Assembly: GCF_004354015.1 (NCBI RefSeq)
Contig: NZ_SMRU01000021.1
Span: 45,556 to 109,555, forward strand
DNA length: 64,000 nt
Direction: 5' to 3'
Source of the DNA: Arthrobacter terricola
GTDB lineage: Bacteria; Actinomycetota; Actinomycetes; Actinomycetales; Micrococcaceae
Positions 9,701 through 17,512 of the stretch are shown piece by piece; position 1 is the first letter of the stretch; every line of letters begins with the position of its first letter. The notes beneath the pieces are model-generated. The model saw only the letters and a list, made by a program, of their open reading frames with translations, searched no databases and had not been told where the DNA came from. A program made the position numbers and the translations under genes.

Positions 9701-10242
9701 CGGCCCAGCAGGAGGGCTTCGCCGCGGATACAACGGTCGCTCTGAGGGTGAGCTCGACCCAGGTTCCTTCTGGTCTTTACCCGATCTCGATTCATTCTTG
9801 GACCTATCTAGGGGCGCGCGATGACTTCGAGGTGGTAGTGTCCACGACCAATCCCACCCTTTCCGAGGAGATGGGCCGTCTCTTGGTCGATGCCACGGAT
9901 TCAGCTGAACCCACGGAATGGCCCAATGCAAGCGAAGTCGACGAACGGCACTATATGGCATGGGCCGATTCGAGAGCGGCGCACATCGATCGAACACGCG
10001 GGCATGTCGAGAGCCAGTTGGCGTCCCTCTCCACGACCCACCACGCCCGGGTTCAGCTCCTTGAGGACCAGATCGGGAATGCATCTCACGAAAACATACG
10101 CCGCATGCGTGAATCCGAACTTCGATCGCTTGAGGATGACTTTGAGACTCGGAGCAAGAAACTCGAAATGAGCATCCAACGCAGCGACGTCACGGCCGCA
10201 CTCCTGTGCTCCGGGATCGTTGAGGTCATTGGTGAATCCTGA
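6736..10242 (+). CDS. HEPN (Swt1-like)-SNF2 family helicase, candidate defence protein
   Basis: A 1168-residue fusion. Residues 1-115 resemble the Swt1-type HEPN domain, with the RNase motif R92-N-x-x-x-H97 (RNRWAH). A SNF2/RapA-type ATPase follows: Walker A GVGKT with K283, DEAH at 396-399, SAT near 426, a second lobe with LVFSTFRHTLGYL, and motif V/VI ending RIGRIDRRGQ near 771-780. The final 390 residues are charged and partly coiled-coil. The start at 6736 is preceded by GGGGAG (6724-6729); an ATG 23 codons earlier is weaker. It overlaps the next gene by 11 bases, so the two are a translational unit. An RNase-like domain on a DNA-translocating helicase suggests anti-phage function, which is inference. 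No nuclease domain of DNA type was seen. Confidence 0.85.
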   Translation: MREHLTTLAALLRRFLEKELPTLGPGWWDKGVLNKLTYQQRAMVDENGWSSLDELDVAAVLRVADQNWDLFRRRNIVKWDDRNWLKEASSVRNRWAHDAPGREQGADRTYRDLDTLALLANALDPGSSEAKQLASARSAALAGLSQPSPVRSDVAPALESPSSSFTPGAMIRVKARPELTGVVTQVNKSGSQLRLTVFHGQTMQTYYESQVELVESKSSEHLGAEELSARLTAAHVLHPSVSRLYSLNTGRIEYEPYQYRPVMKLINADRPRLLVADDVGVGKTIEAGLIIKELQARQRLDSILVICPKPLVVENKWRSELKRFDEDFAHLDSTTLRHCIDETRAEGHWPSRYRKAILPYSLLDEKLLLGDSTLRRPRPGLVSLLPPVKFDLVIVDEAHHVRNSDTWSHRVVKHLLDSAEAAVLISATPIQTGSEDLRALLRLLRPDTFVDNQTFDLMREPNAHLADVESAVRIAGEAWQTTALQALTRALETPWGSRVLRTNPRTQEIRDILDQERVQDHERVKALRLAQSLNTFSGLINRTRRRDIGSFTTRKSETFEVDFTPAQAEIHEDLLDLAGRISTSKGHGQSLDFVLSTLKRQAASCLNGLAPFVEDLLQRKLTAEELSEADVEVDELDSSALGSFVAEIKDIADRAAALTDDPKLERLLSYVDEKKLLTNNKLLVFSTFRHTLGYLLGHLMGRGARVGLVHGGVPDEERRVLRARFAKDKSDPDAIDLLLSSEVGTEGLDYQFCDALVNYDLPWNPMRIEQRIGRIDRRGQQSESIAIKNLIVSGTVDAIIIERCLKRIGVFQRALGGSEAILGELTREIRKIADDLRLTDSEREARLQQLADNKIGRVQEQEELEERESALFGLPLKKLDAEGVEQAASPWLAPDQLTRLVQRYLLECGYDRADTLFERPVALLRPNKDVRSTLHEDAQAVAPASSSQWQRWLGRGVDQSRKLTFDPNLADDDDVELLSPVHELVRAAAAQQEGFAADTTVALRVSSTQVPSGLYPISIHSWTYLGARDDFEVVVSTTNPTLSEEMGRLLVDATDSAEPTEWPNASEVDERHYMAWADSRAAHIDRTRGHVESQLASLSTTHHARVQLLEDQIGNASHENIRRMRESELRSLEDDFETRSKKLEMSIQRSDVTAALLCSGIVEVIGES

Positions 10243-13200
10243 ATTCACGTTTGAGAGTATCGCCGCCAACGGTCGTGCGATAGTTGAGGCCCACAAGAAG
10301 AAGAAGGGCTTCGAGGAAGGCATTCGCCGGCTGCTGTCCGAGCTGTATCCCGACAATGCCCACTTTATCTATGAGTTGCTTCAGAACGCCGAAGACGCGA
10401 AAGCGACCATTGTCGAGTTCGAGTTGGACGGATCTTGTCTTGAAGTACGCCATGACGGCTCACGCGCGTTCTCGCTGAAAGACATTGACTCGATTACCAA
10501 CATCGGTGACTCGACGAAGAAGGATGACCCGACCCAGATCGGCAAGTTCGGTGTGGGCTTCAAGGCGGTCTACTCGTACACGAGCCGCCCTGAGATCCGG
10601 TCGGGGACGTACTCGTTTGCTATCGAAGACCTCTTCGTCAACGAAAGGATCACAGGCGAGGCCCTGGCTGGCTGGACCAGTTTCAGGTTCCCGTTCAATC
10701 GCCCGGAAAAGCCGGCCGGAGTCGCCGTTGCAGAGGTCGCACGGGGGCTTGCCGAGCTTGATGAGAAAACCTTACTCTTCCTCAGCCACATCCGGACGGT
10801 GACATACGCGCTTCCCGATGGAACCGTTGGGATCATCGAGCGCCAGGAGCTGGACGACGACGTCATCAAGATCCAGAAGTCCGAGGGCCAGGATTTCGTC
10901 GAGTCTCACTGGTTGCGCCTTGTCGGCCCGACCAATGTCGAACACAACAGCTATGCCCCACTCTCCGTAGCGGCGGCGTTCCGACTCGAACTCGGAGAGC
11001 CGGGAAAGCTGAAGCGGGGGAAACAGAAGGATGGGGAGCCTTCAAAAAGCGCGCGGCCATGGTCCATCGTCCCCCTGGACCATGGCGATGTATCCATCTA
11101 CTTCCCGGCTGTGAAGGAAACGTCGGGCCTCCGGTTCCACATTCATGCGCCTTTTGCCTCTACCGTGGCCCGGGACAGCGTTCGCGATGACCCCGACAAC
11201 GTCCGGCTTGTCGAGGACATCGGGGCACTGATAGTTGGTGCCTTGCCGAGGCTGTGTAGTCAGGGCCTGATTAATGACGCCTTCCTTGAATCACTACCGA
11301 ACCACGACGATCCAGTTGGCCGCCCGTATAACCTCATCCGGGACGCAATCATTGATGCGTTCAACGAGCTTGAAATTACCCCCGCGCGCTTGAGTGGATA
11401 CGCCCCGGCGAGGTCACTTGTCGCAAGCCCTAGTGAATTCAGGAACGGTCTGGCTGAGGATGACCTGCCGTTCCTGTGTTGGATGGCCGACATCAAAACG
11501 GAGAAAACCCCGCGCTGGATCCGCGACCGTGATGGACGCGCCGGCAAATTCCTTGGAGGGCTCGACAGTATCGAGTTCAGCTGGCCCCAGCTAGGCGCCG
11601 TCCTGCGCGAAGCTCGCGAGCCGTTTGACCACGACGATTCTGAGTGGCTCGAGTGGCTGGCGGTCAAGAGCGACGACGCGATCACCGGCCTCTACCAATT
11701 ACTTGGACGAGCACCATTTTTTCAACAGTTGAGCTGGTCCTTGGAGTCGATACCGCTCATCCGGACAGCCCGCCGGGGCAGGAGCGAGCATGTGAAGGGG
11801 CCCGACACATACCTCCCGTCCGACCGGAACGACAAAGTCCTGAATCGAGTTCGAGCGGAACTAGCGTACTTCGACGACGATGAGGGCCCACGCGCGGCCG
11901 ACCTGAAGGCCTTCTATAAGGCCGCGGGGGTCCGTCGTTGGGACGAATCAGCGCGGATCGAGGCCAGGTTGGACCCCTACAAGGTCCCGGGCCGCCCCGT
12001 CCCCGACGGAGACATGACAAAGCACGTCAGCGACGTCAGGGCCTTCGTCCGGTATGCCCTCGCCCACCCGGAGGCTGCGAGACGTCTATTCCGAAACGTG
12101 TCGTTTCTCCTCTCGCTACGACCCGACGGCTCAGAGGCGTTGATCTCACCGGGCGAGAGCTACCTCGACCTTCCTTATCGGGCAACAGGTTTTTCCTCCC
12201 TGTACCCTTGGGTCCACCTGTACCAACCCACCGGACAACCTGTCCACTACCGCCAGCCGTACCCGGTGGCCGGTTACTACCTGGACATCAACGGGTTCGA
12301 GGATTTCCTCAAACTTGCAGGTTCCATCGTGAGCATCGAAATCACCCACGGCGACGTGCTTCGAAACCCTCTGCTGAGACAAGAATGGTGGGTCAAGAAC
12401 CGCCACAGCGCCTACACCGAAAAGGTCGATTGGGAGATCAAGGACCTCGACAAGATCATCCGGTCAGGAGACCACGACTTGATGCATACTCTATGGCGTA
12501 CCGTCGTGCAGGCCCCAGCAGAGAAGGCCGGAGCGCTATACCGGGCGAACAACAGCTCGCACCGCTACACTTTCGCCTCCCAGTTGGCGCAGGAACTCAC
12601 AGCCGAGGCGTGGGTGCTCGATAGGAACGGCGACTTGCGTCTGCCCAGAGAGGTGACGGCCGACGACCTGCCTGACGATTGGGAACGACCCAACGCAGGT
12701 TCGCTTGTGCACAAGCTCGAATTCGGTGCCGACGCGGCCCAACGCCGACAAAAGGCAGATGGTGTCAGCGACTTCCTCCGGGACGAAGGCCTCGAGGATG
12801 ACGGCATCGATGTCCTGCGAGAGGCCAAAGACGCAGGGCTGACCACCTCCGAACTCCGGACCCTCATCCGTGAGCACACGACTCCCCGCCGTTTCCCGGA
12901 GTCAGCCTCCGCAGACCCCAAAAGAAGATCAGCGTTGGCCTCCCAGGACGCAATCGTTGCCCCGGAGTACCGGACAGAGTCACGGCTGCGAAGCGTCGTC
13001 GACGGGCAGAGCCAGGCCGTTGCCGAATCCAGAGGCTATCTCCGCGGACAATACACGGCGGATGACGGTGAGATGTTTTGCCAGGCTTGCCATAAGCCGC
13101 TCCCGTTCAAGGTGGATGGCCAGTGGTACTTCGAATCAGTCCGCTTCGTAGACGCGCGCAAGCAAATGCACACAGCCAACGCTGTTGCATTGTGCCCACT

Positions 13201-13405
13201 CTGCGCGGCCCTCTACAAATACACGCGTGAAACCAGGAACGACGCCATTCTCGAGACGTTGGCGAATCTGGAGGTCGCAGAAGGCCAGGGAAATGTAGAG
13301 ATTCCCTTGATACTCAACGGCAATCAGGTAAAGGTCCGGTTCACCGGCAAACATGCGATTGATCTTCGATCAGCGCTCGTCACGGCCGGAGAAGGGCGTT
13401 CATGA
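10232..13405 (+). CDS. Sacsin-type GHKL ATPase with C-terminal zinc ribbon
   Basis: A 1057-residue protein. Its N-terminus is the HSP90/sacsin-like GHKL ATPase: N-box around E48-L-L-Q-N52-A-E-D55, HDG at 74-76, and glycine box GKFGVGFKAV at 104-113. The long middle has no recognised motif but is similar in character to sacsin-like proteins in bacterial conflict loci. The C-terminus has two CxxC pairs (CQAC and CPLC, coded near 13080 and 13195), a probable structural zinc ribbon. GTG at 10232 with GAGG at 10222-10225 is the chosen start; a TTG four codons earlier is possible. The overlap with the helicase gene argues that the products act together, perhaps with the ATPase as sensor or clamp and the helicase-HEPN as effector. 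Confidence 0.85.
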   Translation: MNPEFTFESIAANGRAIVEAHKKKKGFEEGIRRLLSELYPDNAHFIYELLQNAEDAKATIVEFELDGSCLEVRHDGSRAFSLKDIDSITNIGDSTKKDDPTQIGKFGVGFKAVYSYTSRPEIRSGTYSFAIEDLFVNERITGEALAGWTSFRFPFNRPEKPAGVAVAEVARGLAELDEKTLLFLSHIRTVTYALPDGTVGIIERQELDDDVIKIQKSEGQDFVESHWLRLVGPTNVEHNSYAPLSVAAAFRLELGEPGKLKRGKQKDGEPSKSARPWSIVPLDHGDVSIYFPAVKETSGLRFHIHAPFASTVARDSVRDDPDNVRLVEDIGALIVGALPRLCSQGLINDAFLESLPNHDDPVGRPYNLIRDAIIDAFNELEITPARLSGYAPARSLVASPSEFRNGLAEDDLPFLCWMADIKTEKTPRWIRDRDGRAGKFLGGLDSIEFSWPQLGAVLREAREPFDHDDSEWLEWLAVKSDDAITGLYQLLGRAPFFQQLSWSLESIPLIRTARRGRSEHVKGPDTYLPSDRNDKVLNRVRAELAYFDDDEGPRAADLKAFYKAAGVRRWDESARIEARLDPYKVPGRPVPDGDMTKHVSDVRAFVRYALAHPEAARRLFRNVSFLLSLRPDGSEALISPGESYLDLPYRATGFSSLYPWVHLYQPTGQPVHYRQPYPVAGYYLDINGFEDFLKLAGSIVSIEITHGDVLRNPLLRQEWWVKNRHSAYTEKVDWEIKDLDKIIRSGDHDLMHTLWRTVVQAPAEKAGALYRANNSSHRYTFASQLAQELTAEAWVLDRNGDLRLPREVTADDLPDDWERPNAGSLVHKLEFGADAAQRRQKADGVSDFLRDEGLEDDGIDVLREAKDAGLTTSELRTLIREHTTPRRFPESASADPKRRSALASQDAIVAPEYRTESRLRSVVDGQSQAVAESRGYLRGQYTADDGEMFCQACHKPLPFKVDGQWYFESVRFVDARKQMHTANAVALCPLCAALYKYTRETRNDAILETLANLEVAEGQGNVEIPLILNGNQVKVRFTGKHAIDLRSALVTAGEGRS

Positions 13406-13439
13406 TTGCAACCATTCCCCACCGGGCTCCTCATTGTTT

Positions 13440-13457
13440 CAGCCCCCTCAGGGGCTG
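13440..13457 (+). terminator. Possible terminator hairpin
   Basis: A perfect seven-base-pair stem (CAGCCCC, loop CTCA, GGGGCTG) begins 35 bases after the stop of the sacsin-type gene. There is no T run after it, so it is only a candidate terminator for the two-gene cassette. Confidence 0.4.
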
Positions 13458-13587
13458 TCTGGAGCACCATCAAGTTCACCGGGTACCGGCGGCGTGTCGT
13501 TCACGCTCCCGGGTCATGCTGCAAATTTCTGACAATCAGACCAGCACGCCATGTTGAAGCTCTTGGCTTCTTGTCGGATCGAGGCGA

Positions 13588-14364
13588 TCATCCGGCGTTG
13601 GTCATTTCGTCGACACCGATTTCCCGGTTCCGACGTGCCAACACCGCGAGGCGGTCGGCGAGTTCGTTCAGCGGGTGCCCGTTGTGGCCACGGCCCCATT
13701 CATAGGAGATTTTTACGCCCCGGGCCGAGCCCAGGATCCGCTTGCATTCGGCGACCGAGTCGGTGTCATCGAAGGGTTGCAGGGTGCCGGTGGAGACGCG
13801 CTCCAAGACCTCCAGCGCCGCTCTGGAGTCGGTGAGGACCTTCAGATCTCCGACGCCTTCGCGCAGCACCGGGTGGTGCCCGACGGTGCACTGGAGTCCG
13901 CGGCGGATGGCCGCCAGTTCCCCGGCTCGGATGCCGCCGTGCGTGCTGACGGATGTGCAGGCGCCCAGGATCGGGTCTGCCCCATTGGAGTACGCCAGGA
14001 CGTAGCCGCAGCCGTTCACGGATTTGCCCCGGCCGCGCGATGAGTCGCACGCAAGAACGAGCCAGAAGTCGGAATGATACGGGCTGCAACGACCCAAAAG
14101 CCGCCTAGGAGGAACGTCTGGGACCGGCTTCAGCCTCCCTATGCCTCTCAAGTGCAGCGATGGACCGCTGGTCGCCAGAGACGGAATGGTTGTGGTGTGA
14201 GAACTTGGGGTTGCCGGTTGCCCGCACTGTCGAGCGCATCGGCGGCACACTGCACAATTCGATGGAACGGAATAGCGTCGACCAGTTTGCCATGAGCAGC
14301 AGCCTAATAGGCAGACCGTGATCGTCGGACAAGCGCAATTCCGCTCAGGGTCGTCGCGGGCCAA
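13588..14364 (-). CDS. RNase HI-like protein, start uncertain
   Basis: The C-terminal part (from about residue 100) is an RNase HI fold with a full catalytic set: D107 (LACDSS), E149 (GELAAI), D179 (LTDSRAAL) and D237 after the HNGHPLNELAD loop that carries the catalytic histidine. It should cut RNA in RNA-DNA hybrids. The first 95 residues do not look like protein (Cys/Arg-rich, no family similarity), so the true start is probably further in, for instance a TTG at 14097, but none has a good ribosome binding site. It lies between the defence-like cassette and the non-coding repeat region. Confidence 0.65.
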   Translation of the reverse strand: MARDDPERNCACPTITVCLLGCCSWQTGRRYSVPSNCAVCRRCARQCGQPATPSSHTTTIPSLATSGPSLHLRGIGRLKPVPDVPPRRLLGRCSPYHSDFWLVLACDSSRGRGKSVNGCGYVLAYSNGADPILGACTSVSTHGGIRAGELAAIRRGLQCTVGHHPVLREGVGDLKVLTDSRAALEVLERVSTGTLQPFDDTDSVAECKRILGSARGVKISYEWGRGHNGHPLNELADRLAVLARRNREIGVDEMTNAG

Positions 14365-14523
14365 CGACGGTAACTCTGTTACCCGTTACCCTCGTTACCT
14401 CCGGAAGCAGGCCGGGATAAGCAATTCCGCGGATTACTCGCACTTGGTCGTTCTGGACTACCACCGAACGCCACGGGACAATGAGAACGAGAATACGGGT
14501 TTCCCTTGGCAGGAGGTGGCCGG

Positions 14524-14727
14524 ATGCTCGTTCGTTGTCTGGCAAGAGACCGCAAGCGCACTCAGGTCGATTCGGACGTCGCACCGTCGACGCGGCCAGC
14601 ATCAGTAGACCCCAAAGACCGAAGGGTCCAGATTGCCGCCGCTAAGGCGAGGGTAACGCTCGATAGGTTGACGGGTGACCAGACAGCGGAATGGATCATC
14701 GCCCTGTCCAAGGAAAAGCCCGAGTAG
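14524..14727 (+). CDS. 67-residue hypothetical protein
   Basis: A small, charged soluble protein. The start is well supported: AGGAGG at 14511-14516 with a seven-base spacer to the ATG. The C-terminal half (DPKDRRVQIAAAKARVTL ... TAEWIIALSKEKPE) is amphipathic and helix-prone, of the kind seen in small actinobacterial hypothetical proteins. No named family. No neighbour on the same strand within 1 kb. Confidence 0.5.
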   Translation: MLVRCLARDRKRTQVDSDVAPSTRPASVDPKDRRVQIAAAKARVTLDRLTGDQTAEWIIALSKEKPE

Positions 14728-15170
14728 GAACCGGCCAACATCGCCCTGCCACAGCCCCTCCAAAGGAGAGTCCGCCGACGTGAGCGTCACATCCGAAATG
14801 AAAAACGCCGGTGGAGGCCAAAGACTCTGCCGCGGTCCAGTGCAGGAGCGCGTGATGATGCGGATGCCAGCTTCGCTTGACCGGTGATAAGTTGCAGGAA
14901 CTTGAGAGCCGCCTTGGGTCACCGACGACCATGACGTGGCCCCTCGCAAAATGAGAGTGCGCAAGACACCAGCCCTAAAGCAAATGACGTCGGTTGTCTT
15001 GCTACTCGAGACTGCCACGACAACGGATGGAAGCACGACGCCGAACCGGCGTTCACTCCGCCTTCCGGACGCGGCTGATCTTCAGCGCTTGATACTTCAT
15101 ATGGTCTATAGCGCCGGTGATTACCCGGGGGTCAACGGTCCCTCAGCGAGGTCTGCGCTGGTCCAAACAC
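14728..15170. other. Gap without a recognised gene
   Basis: Open frames exist on both strands but none has a credible start signal or protein-like composition. The plus-strand frame that runs from 14936 continues straight into the repeat array and is rejected. Confidence 0.5.
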
Positions 15171-15449
15171 TGGTCCTTTCAGCGGTCCATGAAAGCGGTC
15201 CATCCTTGGTCCCTCCAGCGGGTCCATCCTTGGTCCCTCCAGCGGGTCCATCCTTGGTCCTTCCAGCGGTCCATCCCTGGTCCTTCCAGCGGTCCATCCC
15301 TGGTCCTTCCAGCGGTCCATCCTGGTCCTTCCACCGGTCCATCCTGGTCCTTCCAGCGGTCCATCCCTGGTCCTTCCACCGGTCCATCCCTGGTCCTTCC
15401 AGCGGTCCATCCTGGTCCTGCCAGTGGTCCATGAAAGCGGTTCATCCTG
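15171..15449. repeat. GGTCCAT tandem array, units of 22-24 bases
   Basis: Twelve GGTCCAT copies in a row. The typical unit is GGTCCATCC(C)TGGTCCTTCC followed by A(G/C)C(G); successive spacings are 13, 24, 24, 23, 23, 23, 22, 22, 23, 23 and 22 bases. Both ends carry the same variant unit with GGTCCATGAAAGCGG. Because unit length is not a multiple of three and varies by single bases, selection on a protein reading frame is unlikely. Possible roles are an iteron-like or partition-type protein binding array; it is not a CRISPR array, as there are no unique spacers. Confidence 0.8.
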
Positions 15450-15975
15450 TCCCTACGGGTTTGGTCGGCGGTGGGCCACGCCGGGGACCAAACTGAAATA
15501 GGTCACTCGTGGACCGCCCGGAGACATGCCATGCACAGAATGTCTCCGTCTATTACACGGCCCTCGATCTAGGCTCCAGTCACAAGCCGCGCCATTGCGA
15601 TCTCCATCCTTGCTGACTAGAACAAGGGAGCAGCAGTCCATTGCGGCAGCGGAGGAGTTCTCCACTACACGCAACCAGAAGGTGGGGCCAGGTACGGCCG
15701 CCTGAGGCCACTGCGTCATGCGATCATCAGATGTGTGACGGCACCGGACCGAACCGCAAGCAAGGACAGGCGTCGCGCGAAGCACGCGAGGCGAATCGCC
15801 CAGGCCAAAGCACCCCTCGATGCCGCCGCCCCCGCCGGGCGATAGCCACCAACCGCCGAACCCCTCCCGCGCCGACGGCAGGTGGTGCGGTGTGTCGGAG
15901 TGGCGGTAGCCGCAGACCCGGGGCCGTCGAGAATTTTCCGGAACTGTCGGCAGGGTCGCCATATTAAGAGGACTC
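15450..15975. other. Non-coding stretch between repeat array and hairpin cluster
   Basis: No gene recognised. A long minus-strand frame spans it but reads as an Arg/Gly/Pro-rich artefact of composition. One GCGAAGC motif (15777-15783) is present. Confidence 0.45.
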
Positions 15976-17029
15976 GGGGCTTCGCCCCTCGTCCCTTGGT
16001 GTGATCCGGTTCGTCCATCGTCCCGTCTATCGTTGTGTTCTCCGCGTTGTGGTTCTTCTTTGTGTTTCCCGGGCCTGGCGGCCCGAGCCCCCGGCCTGGC
16101 GTCCGTGAGCTCCGCGGCACGCTTTTCGCCGCGGCTGTCTGTTTGTTGTTCGTGCTTTGCTGCGCTTCGCGTCCGCGCTGCGCGCGGCCCGTGTTGTCCT
16201 CCTCTCGTTTCCCGCCGCGGTGTTCTGTCCGGGGCTCTGGCCGTGCGCGGCCGGGCCTTGTTCTTCCCGCTCTCCGGGGTCTTCGTCTCCGCTGCGCTTC
16301 GCCTCCGCCCCCGTTTCGCTGCGCGGTCCTGTTCCTGTGTCACCTGTTCACCGGTCTGCTGGGCGTTGTGTTTTTCTCAGGGCTCCGCCCTGGGCGCGGG
16401 TGGTTCCTCCATTGGTTTGTTGGTTCAGCGTTGGTGTCGCCTGCCGCGGGCGGTCTGGTGCACGGTTCGTTGGGCGTGCTGGTTTACGAAGTGTTTGTCT
16501 GTCTGTGGCTGCGCCACCGGCTTCTGCACCTGCGGCGCGGTGTGCTTCGCCGGCGTCCGTTCTTGTCATTGCGTCATCGTGATGTTTCCGGGGGCTGCGC
16601 CCTCCGCTTTTCGATTCGTTGTCCTGCCCGGTCAACGATGTGTTTCCCGCGGGGCTTCGCCCCGGGCCGGTGGTTCCTCCTCGTGTTCTTGTTCCGGCGT
16701 TGCGTGCGCCTGCGGCGGGCGGTGTGCGTCGTGGTTTCCTCTGCGGTTCACTGCAAGTTCCCAGTGGCTGCGCCCCCGTCATGTTGTCGGACCGATGACG
16801 GTCAGGTGAACGACATGGTGCCCGTGGCTATGTGCCGGCGGACGCCACGGCAGACACCCGCACCTACGTGACAAATCGTCCACGGCCATCCACCATTGCG
16901 AAGCAATACGTCCAGCGCCCCGCTGCACCAACAAGAACATCGTCACGACCCCACTTCCCGCGCCGCAGGCAGCCCACCAGGTCAGACAAGACCGAAAACC
17001 AGCCACCCACACCACCGGGGCGAAGCCCC
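15976..17029. repeat. Cluster of GCTNCGC mini-palindromes with strand-composition flip
   Basis: GCTNCGC occurs fourteen times on the plus strand at 15979, 16109, 16159, 16164, 16177, 16291, 16296, 16318, 16382, 16508, 16544, 16594, 16654 and 16767, then twice as its complement GCGAAGC at 16898 and 17020. Several sit at the centre of short hairpins, for example GGGGC-TTC-GCCCC (15976), CAGGGC-TCC-GCCCTG (16378), GTGGC-TGC-GCCAC (16505), ATTGC-GAA-GCAAT (16895) and GGGGC-GAA-GCCCC (17017). The plus strand is very poor in A up to about 16.79 kb and then abruptly A/C-rich. A CCGTCAT/ATGACGG inverted repeat (16776-16801) marks the switch. GCTNCGC palindromes are known from telomeres of actinomycete linear replicons. 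Confidence 0.7.
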
Positions 17030-17512
17030 CACCACGCCGACAACCTCCACCCACCCCCAATGTGCACCAGGCACCCACCCGCCGGCCGCAGGCCAAACCC
17101 CGTCAACACCAACTGACGAACCAACAAGCCACACCCACGAGGCACCCACTGCCCGCCGCAGGCGTGTTAAAGGCCCGCTGCAGGCGACACACCGGCGAGG
17201 ACACGGCGGCACAGGATTACCCCAAAAGTTTTTGGGAAAAGTTCGGTCAAAGGCCGTCACTACTCCGAAGAAGCCGCACACAGATGAAGTAGAGGCAATA
17301 GAGCTTCTGGTCCGTCGTGAAGACACCAGAACGCTTGCGCATGACGGTCAGACATGTTCGCAGCCGTACACACGTTTTACAGGCCAGAAGCGGGCGCGGG
17401 GTTCCTCCCGCCGCGTGGGGCGATTCGGGGATTTCTACAGCGAGTCAAAGTCGGTAAAAAGCCCCGAATCCGCCTAGCCGGGTCTGCCGGGCCTCCACCC
17501 GGCAATCTACGC
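17030..17512. other. A/C-rich leader before the transfer ATPase gene
   Basis: Continuation of the A/C-skewed arm, with Pro/Thr/His-rich artefact frames, then more balanced sequence from about 17200. It contains the left copy of a 47-base direct repeat. No convincing gene; it is probably the regulatory region of the ATPase gene. Confidence 0.4.
17424..17470 (+). repeat. 47-base direct repeat, left copy
   Basis: Matches 31305-31351 at 37 of 47 positions without gaps, starting TTCGGGGATTTC in both. This copy is also bounded by a nine-base inverted repeat, GATTCGGGG (17422) and CCCCGAATC (17462). The pair flanks the transfer and cargo genes. It may be an old attachment or recombination site. Confidence 0.65.

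Noticed and set aside
6736..13405. Reading the cassette as a DISARM system
   Set aside because: Only the SNF2-type helicase is shared; no methyltransferase, DrmA, DrmB or DrmC-like protein is present.
15171..15449. Possible CRISPR array
   Set aside because: No unique spacers between repeats; units are contiguous and degenerate, and no cas gene is present.
14936..15496. Open frame encoding Pro/Ser/Trp-rich repeats
   Set aside because: It is a by-product of the GGTCCAT array; unit lengths of 22-24 bases do not keep frame, and there is no start signal.
15453..16343. Minus-strand 296-codon frame
   Set aside because: Arg/Gly/Pro/Glu-rich composition follows the strand skew; no motif and no ribosome binding site.
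16033..16871. Two overlapping plus-strand frames rich in Cys, Arg, Phe and Ser
   Set aside because: Both are open only because the strand is nearly free of A, which removes stop codons; not protein-like.
16896..17477. Plus-strand 193-codon frame
   Set aside because: Pro/Thr/His-rich artefact of the A/C-skewed arm. Its tail covers the 47-base repeat, whose differences between copies change amino acids freely.
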